NCBI GenBank assembly: GCA_958450325.1
Contig: OY288241.1
Coordinates: 41,292,278-41,356,277, forward strand
Origin: Agrostemma githago
Taxonomy: Eukaryota > Streptophyta > Magnoliopsida > Caryophyllales > Caryophyllaceae
DNA: 64,000 nucleotides
Direction of reading: 5' to 3'
Each line of letters starts with the position of its first letter. The first letter of the stretch is position 1. The notes under the pieces were generated by a model. The model saw only the letters and a list, made by a program, of their open reading frames with translations, ran no database searches and was not told where the DNA came from. The position numbers and the translations under genes were made by a program. Positions 10,361 to 23,900 of this stretch are shown piece after piece.

Positions 10361-12284
10361 AAGATGGTCCAGGTAAGTGATCAGCAACCGTAGTCTGTAT
10401 TTTGGGGGCGAATATAATGATTATTTTGCAATATTTGCATGAATTTTTCTAATCTGGTAATGACCATATGCTCATACTAATAATTTAGATTGTTATTAAA
10501 CACTTTAATCCCATTTTGGATATTTAGTACTATAATTATTAATTAGTTACGTTTTCGAATGAACTGCTTACATTATGAATGTCCCCTTATTAGTGATCTG
10601 TACTGAGTATGCATGCAATTCTTAAAATGAATTACTTCCAGTACCATCAATTTGTCCACCCCAGAGTCGTTGAAATAGTACTGAAACTCTAAGGGGGCAT
10701 GAACTTGATGAGGAGAATCTGTTAATTTATCTGAGAACAATTTGCAAAGTGAATTTGAAGGGGGAGTTTTCTGTAGTGAAATGAAGTGATAGTGCTCTTG
10801 ATTTAAGGTCATGAATATGTGTAACATTGAGTTAGGTTGATTACATATTGTAATAATGATATAACATATGTCCACCATCTTTGAATGTAGACAGATTATA
10901 AACCTTAGCAAGTGCTCTGCTAACATAAGTACACATAGGAATTGGTTGTGCTTAAATTGGGGTGAATTTGGGGGTTATCGGGGTTGAATTTGGGGGTTAT
11001 AACAACCTTAGCAAGTGTGCATTTAGGGTACATGGACAGATACGTCCGTCTGGTTAGTAGTAGAACATTTAGTTATGAATTAAGGTTGTTTTGCTGATGT
11101 ACTTATAAGGGGACAAAATGCTTTCGAGATAGGATCTGTGCTCAGTAGTTTGTTTCGAGGGTATTCTATCTTATCGATCAATGTTTCTACTCTCCCGTGA
11201 TACTGCACGACGGTTGCAATAATTGTAGGATGATGACAATAATAAACAGTCAACAAAATGGTGTGTGCACCAAATTAGGGTATAGGAGGCTGTCCGGATA
11301 TATTTGTAATCGGAACACTAAACAGTTACAAAGTGCAGCACGATACAATGGATGACCAAATTTCTTTACTGGTCTTCCTATTAGTTAATAATTTGTATGC
11401 AGTTGTAGTTAATTGAAAGTAGTAACTGATTATCAAGACCGTCTACGTCAATGACGCAGAGAGTACAAAAGTGGATATGTGTTCGAAATCATACGATAGA
11501 AGATGTCGTTTTCATATGAAAGTAAGTTAACGTTAATCGTTCAAATGAAAATCATAATATTTTCAATTGATGACAAATTGAAGTTTATGAGAAAGTAGAT
11601 TAAAAAGTAAGTGAAGACTAATAAATGCATTAGTTACCTATGCGAAGGAAGACGTAAGGTCTGCTTCAATGTAATGGTGTTTATCACTTGCGATACAACT
11701 ACATTACAGACCATATTAATAGCCAATAATGCTCAAAAAGAAAACAGTCAAAGAAATACGGGGAACGATATGGTATCACAAATATTTGTTAGCATATCAA
11801 ATAACGAAAGTGAAATAAAACGGACTACTACCACAACTGGTTCTATCGAAAAGATGTTACGGAATACGTTTAAACTGATCAACATATTTTCTGGTATAAT
11901 AAAAATTAAGGACTTCAGAATAAGCAAGAGTAATCACGATTACTGCCTTCAGTTGGAAACTACTTGGGAAAAGCAAATGGTTAGAAATAATTATCATGGA
12001 AAAGCAGATACTTCCACCAATTACTACTTCCGCATTAACCAACTGCAGTTAATGTAAGACTCCCTTCAACTACGCATCAATTGTTCACTAACGCAAGCAA
12101 AAACTGAACCATGAAAACTATCAAAATAACTCTACATCTATAAAAATAACTGGTTCTGAGTTTTTGGTTCGACAACAAATCGAATAAACCCTGAAAATTA
12201 TAAGATACATTGAAAAAAAAGACACTGTTAATGGATAATAAATTAGACTAGCCATCAACATGCATCACGCATAACCTCCCTTAG
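10361..12284. other. Helitron interior between the XS-like exons
   Basis: AT-rich. Open frames at 10573-10926 (minus) and 11611-12057 (plus) show no recognisable motif and look like chance or intronic frames. The segment may be intron of the captured XS-like gene. Confidence 0.35.
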
Positions 12285-12701
12285 CAAATCGTAGGCGATC
12301 AGGCAGTTGTTGGCAGAAGTTTCAATTGCGTAAGGGACGAACTAATCAGGCTCGGATACCCGGTGAGGAAGATCTACCTTGTGTGTAATGGGCAACATGG
12401 AAACATCATGAGGGCTATAGCAATAGAATTCTGGAGTGGCGAGGAAAGATATAGGAGTGCTTTCAAATTGCAGAGATGTTTCGAGAGAGTCGGTAGGGGA
12501 AGGTTTGATTTCGAGGTGAGCTATGATGACATGTCCGGTCCTCACCAGTGGGTGGCAACCTCTGACCACAAAAGAATGGTGAAGAAGGGGAGGAACTGCA
12601 TACCTGTGTCGGTTGATTGGAAATACCAGGGTTACAAAGACGCGGACGCGGACAGCATATCAACATACGTTTGTGTGTTAAATCTATTGAAGCAACACTG
12701 A
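12285..12701 (+). pseudogene. XS-domain-like exon, copy B (captured, open frame)
   Basis: The frame is open for 138 codons from a possible acceptor CCCTTAG to TGA 12699-12701. Residues read RDELIRLGYPVRKIYLVCN, then HGNIMRAIAIEF, then an alpha-helical segment ending FERVGRGRFDFE, then PHQWVATSDHKR. FDM/IDN2 XS domains have RD..I..GFNP.RV..LWN, GHSGTAIVEF, a helix with A..F and G.GK.DW, then YGW.A..DDY, so the order and spacing fit well. It ends shortly after the domain with LLKQH. Both sides have plausible splice sites and GTAAAC follows about 20 bp after the stop. No stop or frameshift interrupts it, in contrast with Rep/helicase. It could be part of an expressed captured gene or merely a well-preserved fragment. 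Confidence 0.5.
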
Positions 12702-13289
12702 CCAGGCTTCTACGTCAAAAAGGTAAACGCTAGTATTTCAGTGTATTGATCGTTTTGAAATAACCTTTTCAACTGCCTTATGTAAATCAGATCTGAATTG
12801 TTGTTGTTGCACAACTGAAATATTTTGTTATTTGTAACGGATAATTTTCCCGCAGTGCGGCGTTTGCGGTTTAAATCATGTTTTGCAAACTATCTGGGTA
12901 TTGCGTGGAAATCTGTAGATAAACTAAATACAGATTATTATTAAGTTAAATGGATACTACATTTGGTAGTAAGTAATGATCTATATCTTCTAAACTAAAT
13001 ATTCGAAGGGCAAGCAGTAATTATAAATCGTATCAAGTAGAAAGTACTTAACGCATAAATCTTCTTGATCCAAATTCGGACGTGTAAATTTTTTATGAGC
13101 ATAAACAAAGTTAGGGTGTTTTATTTTTTTGTTAATGTTTTCCCTAATATATTATTCGATGTGGTGTAAATGTTAAGAAATTGTGGTATGGAATGAAAAA
13201 CACGAACAATGTATCGTTAAAGACGATTTCACGAATACTTTAGAGAGAGTACAAATTATATAGCGACCTCAATTGGAATAATATATAAC
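12702..13289. other. Helitron interior, no recognised gene
   Basis: AT-rich spacer between XS-like copy B on the plus strand and the 3' end of the helicase on the minus strand. The two genes converge here. No terminator-like or repeat structure was seen. Confidence 0.4.
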
Positions 13290-15108
13290 ACAACTTTCAT
13301 CTGACCTTGGAGAAGATTTCTTTGTATACAAAGTTTGTTGTTGTATAAGAAAGATATTGATCTTCATCTATAATAAGAACCTTAGAACCCTTCTTACGCG
13401 TGACCCTAGAAAAAGCGACAAATAACTGTCCATGGGTGAACACAGGCTTCGGTAAGAACAGGCCGGCACTGGAGAGCGATTGACCCTAGCTTTTGTTTAT
13501 TGTCATCGCAAAACATACTGCCATCGGGAATTGACTTCTTTCAAAGCGAATAGGGAATTTGGTCTCGTCGGAAGATGACAGCTTGATTCTGGGGATATAT
13601 ACCTTCATATCTTTCCTGTTACCCGTTACTACCGTAGCCTACAGTACCCAATCTCCCAATTTGGAAATCACCAGTAGAGTACCATTGCAAAGTTCATTAG
13701 CCTGGTCAAGATTTCTTAATAGCATTACAATGGCGCCAACCTATAGTACTAATTGATGAGAAGGAAGGCCAGAACATCGGATTGAGTTCAAGAATTCGGT
13801 AGAATATATTTTGAGGACGTGACTGCTTGTCTCGTCATTGCTTATCTCGTCGGAAGACAGATACACAACCTTCTTCTCAGGAATAAGAGATAGTACGTAA
13901 TCGTTCACCTTTTCGCCGACATCATGCGTCGGTGCCAGGACTGCCTGGTTCTGAAATCAATCTGGGTCCTTCAAGTGATCCAACAAATTTGGGTACGTGC
14001 TCTCTACAATGGCTGCAATAGGGTCATCCCCTGGTTGTATAAAAATATCGGGTGGGAGATCGATGTCAGCTACTCCATCATTTGGACCATCGGCTAAGCC
14101 ATCACCAATACATAATAACCACTCTGAGAACAACCTAATTTCCTCAGCATCGGAGTCAACAGCTCCAACCTGCAACCTCATGTTGGTTGTCAGTTGTAGA
14201 ACCTACGTATCCAAACAAATGGGTCAGTTAAAGCTAAAGAGATGTTTGGTGTATCACAGAAATGCATTACCGATGATGTATAGAGGCTTATGTAAGCTAA
14301 CCTTTATATCTCTCCAAATTTGTGAAGAACAGACTGAGGAGTAAAGTATGTCTTCCCGGCTTCCTTTCGGAAAACCGGGTAGTATTTGCCTAAAATCACC
14401 GCCTAGTACGACCACCTTTCCGCCGAAAGGCTTATCGAAATTCAATGGATTCACACAACTCATTATATCTCTCAAACTTTTATCGAGCGCCTCAGAACAA
14501 TATCGACTTACCAAGGGAGCTTCATCCGAAATTATGAGCTTCGCTTTAATGAGCAACTCCGCTAGGTCGGACCCTGGTCTGATACCTGGACAGACAGAAT
14601 TCTCATCAAGATTGATAGGAATGTTGAATCTGGAATGAGTTGTACGTCCCCTGGGTAGTAAGATGGCGGCAATTCCACTGGATGCCACTGGCAGAACTAT
14701 ATCACCCTTACTCCTCAAAGCAGCGCAAAGAGCATTCCAAATGAATGTCTTGCCAGTTCTACCATAGTCGTAAATGAAGAAAAACCCTCCACTGAAGTTG
14801 TTCACGGCGCTCATGATCTCATTGTACACAGCTCTTTGCTCAGCAATTATTGTTAACATATACCTCTCATGGTCAAGACGTTGTTGTTTGCGGTTATACG
14901 TGAGTTCATCTGCAATTAACCTGTTAAGGTGCATTGAGTTCAGATTGTCGTCGGGCATGGGCATATCAGGAAACTTCGAGAGTGAACTACCATTGCTCTG
15001 CAATAACAACTCTATCTCTGAGAAAGCGTAACTTTGGAGCTCCGCGTACGTCAATTGCAACTCTGCGAGACAAATTTCAATGCAATAAGTTCTTATAAAA
15101 CAAGTCAA
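13290..15108 (-). pseudogene. Helitron Pif1-type DNA helicase domain, with stops
   Basis: On the minus strand: AEQRAVYNEIMSAV, then Walker A as YGRTGKTFIW (about 14750; usual GGTGKT has Arg in place of the second Gly), GIAAILLPRGRTTHSRF, Walker B LIISDEAPLVSR (about 14510), VVLGGDFRQILPGF (about 14370), then after a likely intron MRLQ, WLLCIGDG and DPIAAIVESTYPNLL. The C-terminus reads NQAVLAPTHDVGEKVNDY, GLPSHQLVL, VGAIVMLLRNLDQ, FPMAVCFAMTINKS, FTHGQLFVAFSRVT. At least three in-frame stops lie in the C-terminal part (before VGAIVML, after GDWVL and after TINKS). This enzyme unwinds DNA during rolling-circle transposition. Complete in extent but not translatable. Confidence 0.85.
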
Positions 15109-15109
15109 T

Positions 15110-16394
15110 TGTGTATTATGTGCAGGAAATAAAAAGCGAACAGAGGAAGGAAATAAAAAGAGAATAGGCTAACAGAGGAACGAAGCTCACCGAAATTTAA
15201 TAATTGTCTCCTGTGACGGGCAAGGATATCATCACATAAATGGTACCACGTCTTCTCCCAGACATATCCAGGCCCGATAAGACTACCCGAGTAACGTATT
15301 GTTGCGAAATGTTTCCTAAGGAAGGAACCGGTACCCCAATAACTCGCTTCGTCTATACCGTCGATATACTCCTTGTCATCACCCAGTAACCCCAAATCGT
15401 AGCATGCGTCTTTGAAAGTATCGTGTACAACGCTGTTAATGGTGCAATGTCGGCGTAGCTGGTATGGCCTTTAACAAAGTTCAACAGAGTTCTCATGTAA
15501 TATCGCTCACTGCCGTTGGGAGACATGTGAAACATTCTGCCCAAACTGAAGCCATGTTTCCTCGGTGCTCGGGATTTCTCTTTCGCGTGCCAGACGTACT
15601 TCGTTGGAAAGTCAGCATAAGTTAATCCCCTAGATTCCTCATGGTTTACATTGTAATCTAACCAAGCAGTGAAATTTGTTCGACCACCGTTGAACATGAT
15701 ACAATATCCTCAATAGGGTTGTCATCGCTGTAGACAACATTCTGCTCTTTAGGAAGGTGGTACTCAAGACGTAGTACTGGCGGAGTCCTATAATGAATAT
15801 CAAAACAAATATACGCCAAGCAGCCTCGGGTGGTGAAATATACCGACAATCTAAGTACTTCTGAATGTGGTCAATCTCTTCAGGGTTCTTCCATGTGGCA
15901 GCACCTACGGTGACACGGTCATATCCCTTGTTTATATATTTGAAAAGGTACTTGATTGAACGAGCCTGGTTACACCACTCGACCTTTATATGGGCACGAT
16001 AGCGTGTCAACAGTTCAGCGTTATAAGGCACAACATATCCATTGTGCACGCTAACAACTCCTTTCTCAACCGTAATACCGTTGTTGCGTCTACGATATAT
16101 AAGGTACCCATCACCATCAACAGCTGTACGATCAGAAAAAGCCTTCGGGAATCTCTTCCTGCATACACCGCCAACCATGCAAGGGGACTTCGGGTTTGCG
16201 TGTCCACATGGGCCGTGGATTATTAAATCCTTCACCGCTTTATAAAGAGTCGGTTCATCTATAGGGTTAGGAATTTCAGCTGAAATAATGTCGTCCACAT
16301 TGCTGGCCTCGGGGAACATGTCGTCTCTTTCGAGGAAGAGAAGAATTTGAGCGTAAGGGGGACCACGTTTCTGGAACTCAACCGTATATACCAC
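15110..16394 (-). pseudogene. Helitron Rep (HUH-type) domain with both HUH histidines replaced
   Basis: The minus frame from 16394 reads VEFQKRGPPYAQILLFLE. In Helitron Rep proteins this position is LPHxHxLL, the metal-binding HUH motif; here the two His are Tyr (16353-16355) and Gln (16347-16349). Downstream are GPCG, CMVGGVCRKRFPKAF, the catalytic Tyr region KYLFKYINKGYDRV (about 15930), EAAWRIF, then in another frame TYADFPTKYVWH, FSLGRMFHMSP and ERYYMRTLLNFVKG, and finally RHRRQLLNF before the helicase. A frameshift lies near 15720. Rep should nick and rejoin DNA at the Helitron ends; this copy should not, given the lost histidines. Confidence 0.85.
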
Positions 16395-16493
16395 TGCAAA
16401 ATGACCGTTAGAGTGTATTCATCAGTACGTTAACAGACAACAGATTACGAAATTGGATTGAATAAAATTATGTCCAATAAAAGGTAGGCAAAA

Positions 16494-18659
16494 TTAACCT
16501 GCTCTAGTTCTCCCAAAAATATGTTTCTCCTTAAAATCTTTCATTAATGCATCGAGCTTCTGCTTAAACACACGGGCAACGATGTCCGGTCTGTCCTCCG
16601 CATTTAAACGCCTCGACTCTACAAATCTCTCTATCTCGAGCCACTTCGGGTTGCAGGTAAATGTTATAAATAGATCAGGGTAACCGCACCACCTACATAT
16701 AGTCATCGTGTCTTAATAGTTTTCCCTAATGTAACCCTTTCCACCGACAAAGCTAGAGGGGAAAGAGTATTTGACACCAACGGAGGAAGAATTGGTCTGA
16801 CCATCTGCAGCAGCGTTTGCTACCTGCTTGAAGTTCTCGGATCTTAGCTTAGGCTGGTTGAAACGTAAGTATTTGAGGCGTTGTGCTTCTATCATTGTGT
16901 ACCAATCAACGATAAGCTGCTGCAGTAAACTACGTCCCCTAAGCAAAGTGTCAGCCTCTACATCTCGCAGGCGGTCCGGTAGTCGGAAAGGAAACCATTC
17001 CCTCAAAGTGAGTTTGTTACGTACTGTCTCTGGGTTCTCACTGGACGTCACGACATCCTGACAGTGCGATATTCCTAAACGCAAAACCGTCCTCCCCACG
17101 CGGCAAAAACAATGTGTACTGCAATGCTAGGTACGATGGATGCAATTCAGAAATCCTTTGCAGACGACCGTTACTCTGCTCAACAACAATGTCCCTACTC
17201 TCGACAGTGTCCTAATTGTCACCCACGATAATAGCTGCAACTTCGGAAACATTAGGGAGATTGTACGTCCTACCATCGGTGTTTCTTTCACTGACTAACT
17301 ACAAGCGAACTTCACATCTGTCTACTGAATTCAAAATGCAATCCCTTGCCATACGGAATGACTTGGCCGACGGGTTGTATTCGTCTATCATATGTTTGAG
17401 ATGACCCAAAATTCCATCATCAAACCTGTCAGCTGTCTTCGACTTACCCCTGCGTATGAAAACAACATTATTTTTGATAGGATCAAACTGCTGTGGGAAA
17501 GAAAATAATTGAAGTAAAAATAAAAAGATATTGAAAAACTAATTTCAGCTCTGAAATTAAGTACTCCCGCAATGACATTATACCTAATAGCTCTCTTCCT
17601 GTTGTTAATCTCGTCCTCCATATCGTAGATATACAATTGGCAGAATTTCAGGGGTTGGTTACCAACCGGCATTAAGCTGCCTATTCTGTGCGAGTTCTGA
17701 CCACCAATCCTATAAGTGTAGGGATCACGACCCTGATTAACTACGTGGTCAACTATACCGCCGATTGATATGAAGGCATGCATAGAATTGTACGATCTTT
17801 TGTTGTCGCTGAAATGCTTGCTTTTGAGATGCAAGCCTTCGAGTAATTCCTTCAAGAGCTGCGGAGGCTCTGTAAGGTAAGGCAATTGAACGACACCGTC
17901 CTTGCCACACATAGAAAATGTTGGCACAAGCGACCTACGATCTTTTCTTTCTCTCTCCCCGTGCCACATTTGAGAAGCAGATCTCTGGCACTGGTACTCA
18001 GGGTCGCCAATGTCATCGTAACCTTGTTAGTCTGTGTCATCAGAGGAACACAGTGCAAGGGTCATTTATTGAAGAGGGTGAGCGACTGTCTAATGTTTTC
18101 AAAACGAACATGTTTAGCTTTCAATGATATCGGCAGATGCAGCTCCAAATAAATCACCGGAAAGACTGTCAATGATTGTCGGATTGTGTGAAGACTCGTT
18201 GAACCTCTTGCTGCTGCCAAGATTCATTAGGGTTGATGGGTTCATCGAGGTTGCTTCACGGATATTGTCAGGGACACGATTCGGAGTTTCTGACACAATA
18301 CATCAAACATTACAACACCATAGAATTGAAATTTGGTGACATACTGGAACAGAATAACTGAGTAGGGATAAAATTAGTGTGTACCATTTGTAAGTTCACT
18401 AATTTGACTTTCCGCCAAAGATGATGTTGAACCTTGCACTAAGTATGTAACGAGCTCTCCGTTCACGTATCTTGATCATATTTTTTCGCCTATTTAGCTT
18501 GGACCACCAATCTCGATACGAATCATTGTCAGTCCACATCTTCTCAGCGTGATCATTATTGTCATCCCTAATATTGGACAGAATAATCTTACGGTCCCAT
18601 CGTGCTTGTTGGGTTATTAGGAACTTCATAAGGTATTTTTCCAATTGGTGAGCTAACAA
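16494..18659 (-). pseudogene. Helitron Rep/helicase N-terminal region, exons with stops
   Basis: From 18659 the minus strand has a Lys/Arg-rich exon ending ERRARYILSARF, a spacer, then FSMCGKDGVVQLPYL, NSMHAFISIGG, GQNSHRIGSLMP and QLYIYDMEDEINNR (17969-17580). After a likely intron come HMIDEYNPSAKSFRMARD, TYNLPNVSEVAAIIVGDN and LQRISELHPSYLALQY, with in-frame stops near 17300 and at 17212-17214. Then LREWFPFRL, LLRGRSLLQQLIVDWYT, LRFNQPKLR, SFPSSFVGG and, after a frame break, MTICRWCGYPDLFITFTCN (about 16690). All are conserved blocks of plant Helitron proteins. The order is complete, so this was a full autonomous gene that decayed. Confidence 0.8.
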
Positions 18660-20935
18660 AAAAAAGGGTTTAAGTAAAAATTATAGCAATACCAATAAAA
18701 TCCGATGAGTTCAATACAAATTCGACAGTATAACTAAGCGAAGAAAATAAGAAGGACATGTACCATCGTCAAGGCTACGTCTGCTTCTATTAAACACTGG
18801 TAACTAATAAGCCACAGCTGCTCGGTAATATACGAACAAAAAAAAGGTTAATAAAGAGAACCAAGAAGACTTGTGTTTAAGAGATTACATATTAAACAAC
18901 GATGAGAGTATGTGTGCTGAAAAGTAAACAATGACATTACATTGAGGGACCTCGGAAGAGATTTGTGACTAAACACGTTCTTGAAAACCACCCTGTGGTA
19001 CATTATTGTCCGTCAAGACATGTTTATCTGAACTGATATGACAGTGGAAGTACTAAACTTGTTTCTTATCAAGCACAACACATAGAAAAATATGAGTTAA
19101 ACTAACTGGAAATAAAAGTATTGAACAACCTTTTCTGGTATGTGTGGTGCCTAATGTCGTCTACCTGGATTGTACATTGCCAACGGGGGGAGTTGAGATG
19201 GAGACTACATTAGTTGGACGTCCTAGTTGTGTAGTCTGCAGTGAATTCCTGTTCGTGTTTGTGACATAACTGAATGGTGTTTGTGAGATACCTGTGCAGA
19301 GTAGAAAGGAAAAACGCATCAGTAGCACCTAATGGCGAAAATGAAATTCTTCAACCCCGTAAACAATGGATATTTCCTTTGACATGAAAACAGAAAGTAT
19401 AAAGGGGAAGAGTGAACCTCTACTTTTGTTCTTCTTTTCTCTGTATATTCACCATTATACGTCAAGCCTCAGTGAATGGTACCTCTGAGGAAGGTGATGT
19501 TCAAGTAGGATAGGTATGGCTACTGATTACTCTATGCGCATTAATACTTGAATAAATGAAAACAGGCTGACAGAGATTGACGGCAACGAAGTTGAAGTAA
19601 AGGATTATACAAAACCATATATACACACATTGACATTGGGAAAATGCAAAAAGAATTTGTACGGCCTGCACCTGAAAACGTAAAAGTGATTATTAGAATT
19701 CTGCAAATGGGAATTCCCAGATTGTTGATTATGCAACTATCCGTACTGTACTATTTACCAATGCGGATATAAAATGTAAGTGCTTCAAATTAATGTAGAG
19801 AATAACATATAGGGTAATAGATAGACGCGTAACCTCCATAAGCAGTAGAAGCAACGAACTAAAAGATTTATGGTAGAATGTCGACTGACTTGAATTTTAA
19901 CAGTCATGGAGTAACTTAAAAAGATTTAGAATTAACAGGTAAACATGTGTGAAAGAAAAAAATGGGCCTAATTAATGCCGGGGGAAGATGATAACAACTG
20001 CACTTTAGTAGGACAAAAACAATGAACTCAAGTTTAAGGCAATTTTGAAGTAATATTGAGTAATTGAAGAAACTGTCGACGTATCTGGAACTGTGTCTAG
20101 CATTTGTAACAATGTGGAGCATTTGGCACGACAGTCGTGCCCTTGTGTTGATGGTGCAGGTACAGAAGCAACCGATATTATTTCACAATTTATAATTTTG
20201 GTTAGTAAAATTATTAATATACTAAATGTAAAGATTGAAATCACGAAGTTTTTACTTAGTAGCATTTTTCATACCTGGAACTGTGTATAGCATTAGTAAC
20301 AATGTGGAGTAGTTCCTCAATTATTCGTAAAAGTTGGATTAAACGGGTTGGAGCAGTTGAAATATAAAACGAACATAGAAAGATACTACTTAAACGAATA
20401 TGGCAAGCAACTGAGAATTAAACAATTGGTTTGGCATTGTGACAATCTAGAAACACAGCAAGCAGACATTACAAGCGAAACAGAATGGTTAAAATCAAGA
20501 AGGGGGTAAAATTGACCGTATATTGTATGATAAACTCTGGCCACAAAAACGTCATGGTGTAATACGGAGTGCCCGTGCAATGAGCCTTCGTCTATGAAAC
20601 TATAATCGACAAAATTGAAATAAAACGACAAACAAATGTAGAGTAGTATGCAATGGGAGTGCGTTAAAGTAATAGAACAGAGCGAACGTTGGAAGAATTG
20701 GGATTTCATACCAAGGGGAATGGTTTTAGATGTACAAACGTTATGTATAAGATTAAAATAGTACGAAAACGATTCGACTATTGAGAGTAAATCAGCCAGA
20801 GACCAAAAATCTAAAGTTTGAATGCAAAATTGCAGTATTTACTTAAATTCTACATCTAAGTCGTTCACGTTAATCATTCTTATCCTTTTGTTGTACACCA
20901 GCCATCTTCAACGTCTACTTCAGTCAACATGGAAA
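18660..20935. other. Helitron interior upstream of Rep, no recognised gene
   Basis: A plausible short minus-strand exon reads VTNTNRNSLQTTQLGRPTN at about 19190-19260. The rest has only short frames without motifs. It ends where the nested retroelement LTR begins, near 20936. Confidence 0.35.
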
Positions 20936-23900
20936 ACGAATTTCTATTTTAGGAAACTTCTATTTTTAGAACTTTTACTAACAATAGCATCATATCAAAA
21001 TATCAAAAATATTAGTTCATATTAATACAACATCTTTAGTAAACGATATAGATTTATAAAAATAATACTTTCGACCTTAACGATATTAATTGTTAAAGTG
21101 AGAACTTTTGAGTTTATGAAATTATTGAAAAATAACACAAGTGTTTATAAAATAATTAAAAATGTCTTAAACACTTTAGTACTACTAATTAGGGTGTTTC
21201 CAAAATTTATATAACTAAAATTCCCTAATCCTCTTTACTACTAAAAGAATAGAGGTTGCTTATGTGGCAGAATGAGATTAAAAGTTTTTTCTCCAATAAC
21301 TTTAAATTTTAATTATGGAAACAAATAATTATGATACAGATCAACAATTAAATCATATTTACAAAATTTCCATTTATACAAATTAACTTTTATGATAAAT
21401 CAAAATATAGAAAAAAACTGAAAATATTTAGTTAGGTATTATTTGACTTAATTTAATTAAAATAGTAATTAATCCATTATATTAACGAGTAAGTTTTCCC
21501 CTTTATTAACCCCTTTATTTAATATTAATATTAATAACATATATTTTAGGTTTAACACTTAATTACAGTAATATTTTATTTTAATTTTTTTTATTATGAA
21601 TAATATCATTATTTAAAAACATGCAAATACATTCATGTTTATATTTTGTCAATGAATATCATTTATACTCCCAAATTTTCATGTTTAATAACAATCATTA
21701 ATACACTCTGTATCATTTAATAACAAACTAATACTCCGTATTAAACATAAGTATATTTTATAAACATTCTAATAAAACTTCATTATTTAATACGATTATC
21801 AAATCAAAAATTCCTCATATAAATGATGATAAGAGGTATATGCCGCACGTTTGTGCGGTTCTAAACTAGTTATTATTAGTTTCAACATTAGGAACATAAA
21901 TAGGACTTTACGGCAAGTGTCAAATTAAATCTTTTAACGTCTTTTATTTAATTTAAATCATTAAACAAATTAAGGATATGATAAGGGGTGATTTTACTCT
22001 CAAAGTACCAGATTTAAACATCTCCAAAATTGTTGGAAAAAAAACTTGTTTAGGTGACAAGGTGCATTTTAACGCCAAATCGTAATTTTGTCCAAAAATT
22101 ATTATTATTAATTAAAACTTCGATAAATAGTACAAAAATTACGTAAAATATTTAAAATACATTTTTGGACATTCTGTCCAGAAAAATAAATTTTCCAGAA
22201 TCCTTAAACTCGGTTTTTAAAGAGTTTTCTCGCTAATCGTCTAATCTCGACAATAACGATTAATAAAAATAATAATTACAAAACGATTTAAGTATTAATA
22301 CCCAAAAATTACTATTACACTTAAATATCATCATTTTCCAGAATCTACCAACTTGTCCAGATTTCCAAAATTCCAGATTTAACACATTTCGGTAAAATCG
22401 TCTTTTAAAACTCGTTTTCACAATTAATTAACGATTCTCTTAATAAAACTTGTCGTTCTTAATAATTGATTAAAGTACAAAAAATCATAAAAGCACATTT
22501 TTTTCCAAGAATCATCAGGAACACATTTTCTCCAGATTTAAAACACAAACTAGAAATCGAAAATTAAAACGACAAATACGGTTTTAACGATAAACGATGA
22601 TTTAAAGTGATTAATTAATTCACCCACTTAAAAATTCTAAAATATTAGGAAACAAATCAAAAAATTCAATATCACCATAATGATTACCCACGTCAAATTT
22701 CAGATTAAAATAAAATGTTTAAGTGCTAGAATTAAAAATTGACTTTTAATCGTTTTTTTGTCCGTAATCGATAATAATTTAATAATCGATAACAAAAATA
22801 TCAGAAAAATACCAATTTATCAAAAATCATCAAAAACATCATTTTTACAGGATATAATCATATATTACATGTTTAGGTCGAATAATACGATTTTACAAAT
22901 TAATATAACAATTCAATCGTTAATCTCGTAAAAGCGATAAAAATACCGAAACATGCAAATTTTCAACTTTTAAAATTTTTCCAGGTTATATGACATACAT
23001 ATATTCTCAAAAATAAAATATAAAAATATACATGCAGTTACACAATTAAAATCAAGTAATACCGAGTAACATCGACATTACCTCTAATCCAAATCGGAAT
23101 CGATAATATACTCGTCAACCTCGGGATCGTCCACAAAACCTATACCGCTCTAAAATTATGGCAGAAAAATAGCATGAGAAAAACCAAGAAAATTAAGGTG
23201 AATATCGATCGAAAACAACGTCGATTATTACCTTAACGAAAGGGTGGGAATAAGGATTAATTTGATGATGAAAATGAGACGATTATGACTCGAATTGGAA
23301 AAAGAATCAGCCTAGAAAAGCTGGAGGATGTCATGTTTTTTTAGGGAAAACAAAGAGTATTTTTTTTAAGAGAAAAATGAATGTAAGAAAGAAATGAACG
23401 GTTTCTAAGCATAAGTGATGATAATTTTTTTGATGAAAACTATGTAGAAATATACCAAATGACCAGCCAAAATAGTGATATGTGGGAGAATGAAAGGTTG
23501 ATCATAATGTATAAAATAAATGAGAAGAAAAGAATTACGTAATTACATTTTAACGTAATAAAATGAAACGTAAAGATAAAAACGTAGTAAAGGTGTGACA
23601 AGGAGATGAGTCGGTCCAAAACATGGGGAAAAGGTCCCAAATAATTTGTAAGTTGATAAAAAGAAGGATCGTAAAATAGTTAAAGGTATTTCAAAGCATT
23701 TCGAGTAAACCTCGCGATAGAAAATGATTATTTACGAACCTTCGTAATAAAATCATAAATGGCTAGATTTTCGTAAATAAAAATATTTCTAAGTTGAAAA
23801 TATTATATAAATATGTTTAGACACTTGTAGGAAAAGAAATAACTTAAATCTGAGCGTAAAAACGTTAATTCGTAAAGAAATAGAATTTCTCGCGGAAAAA

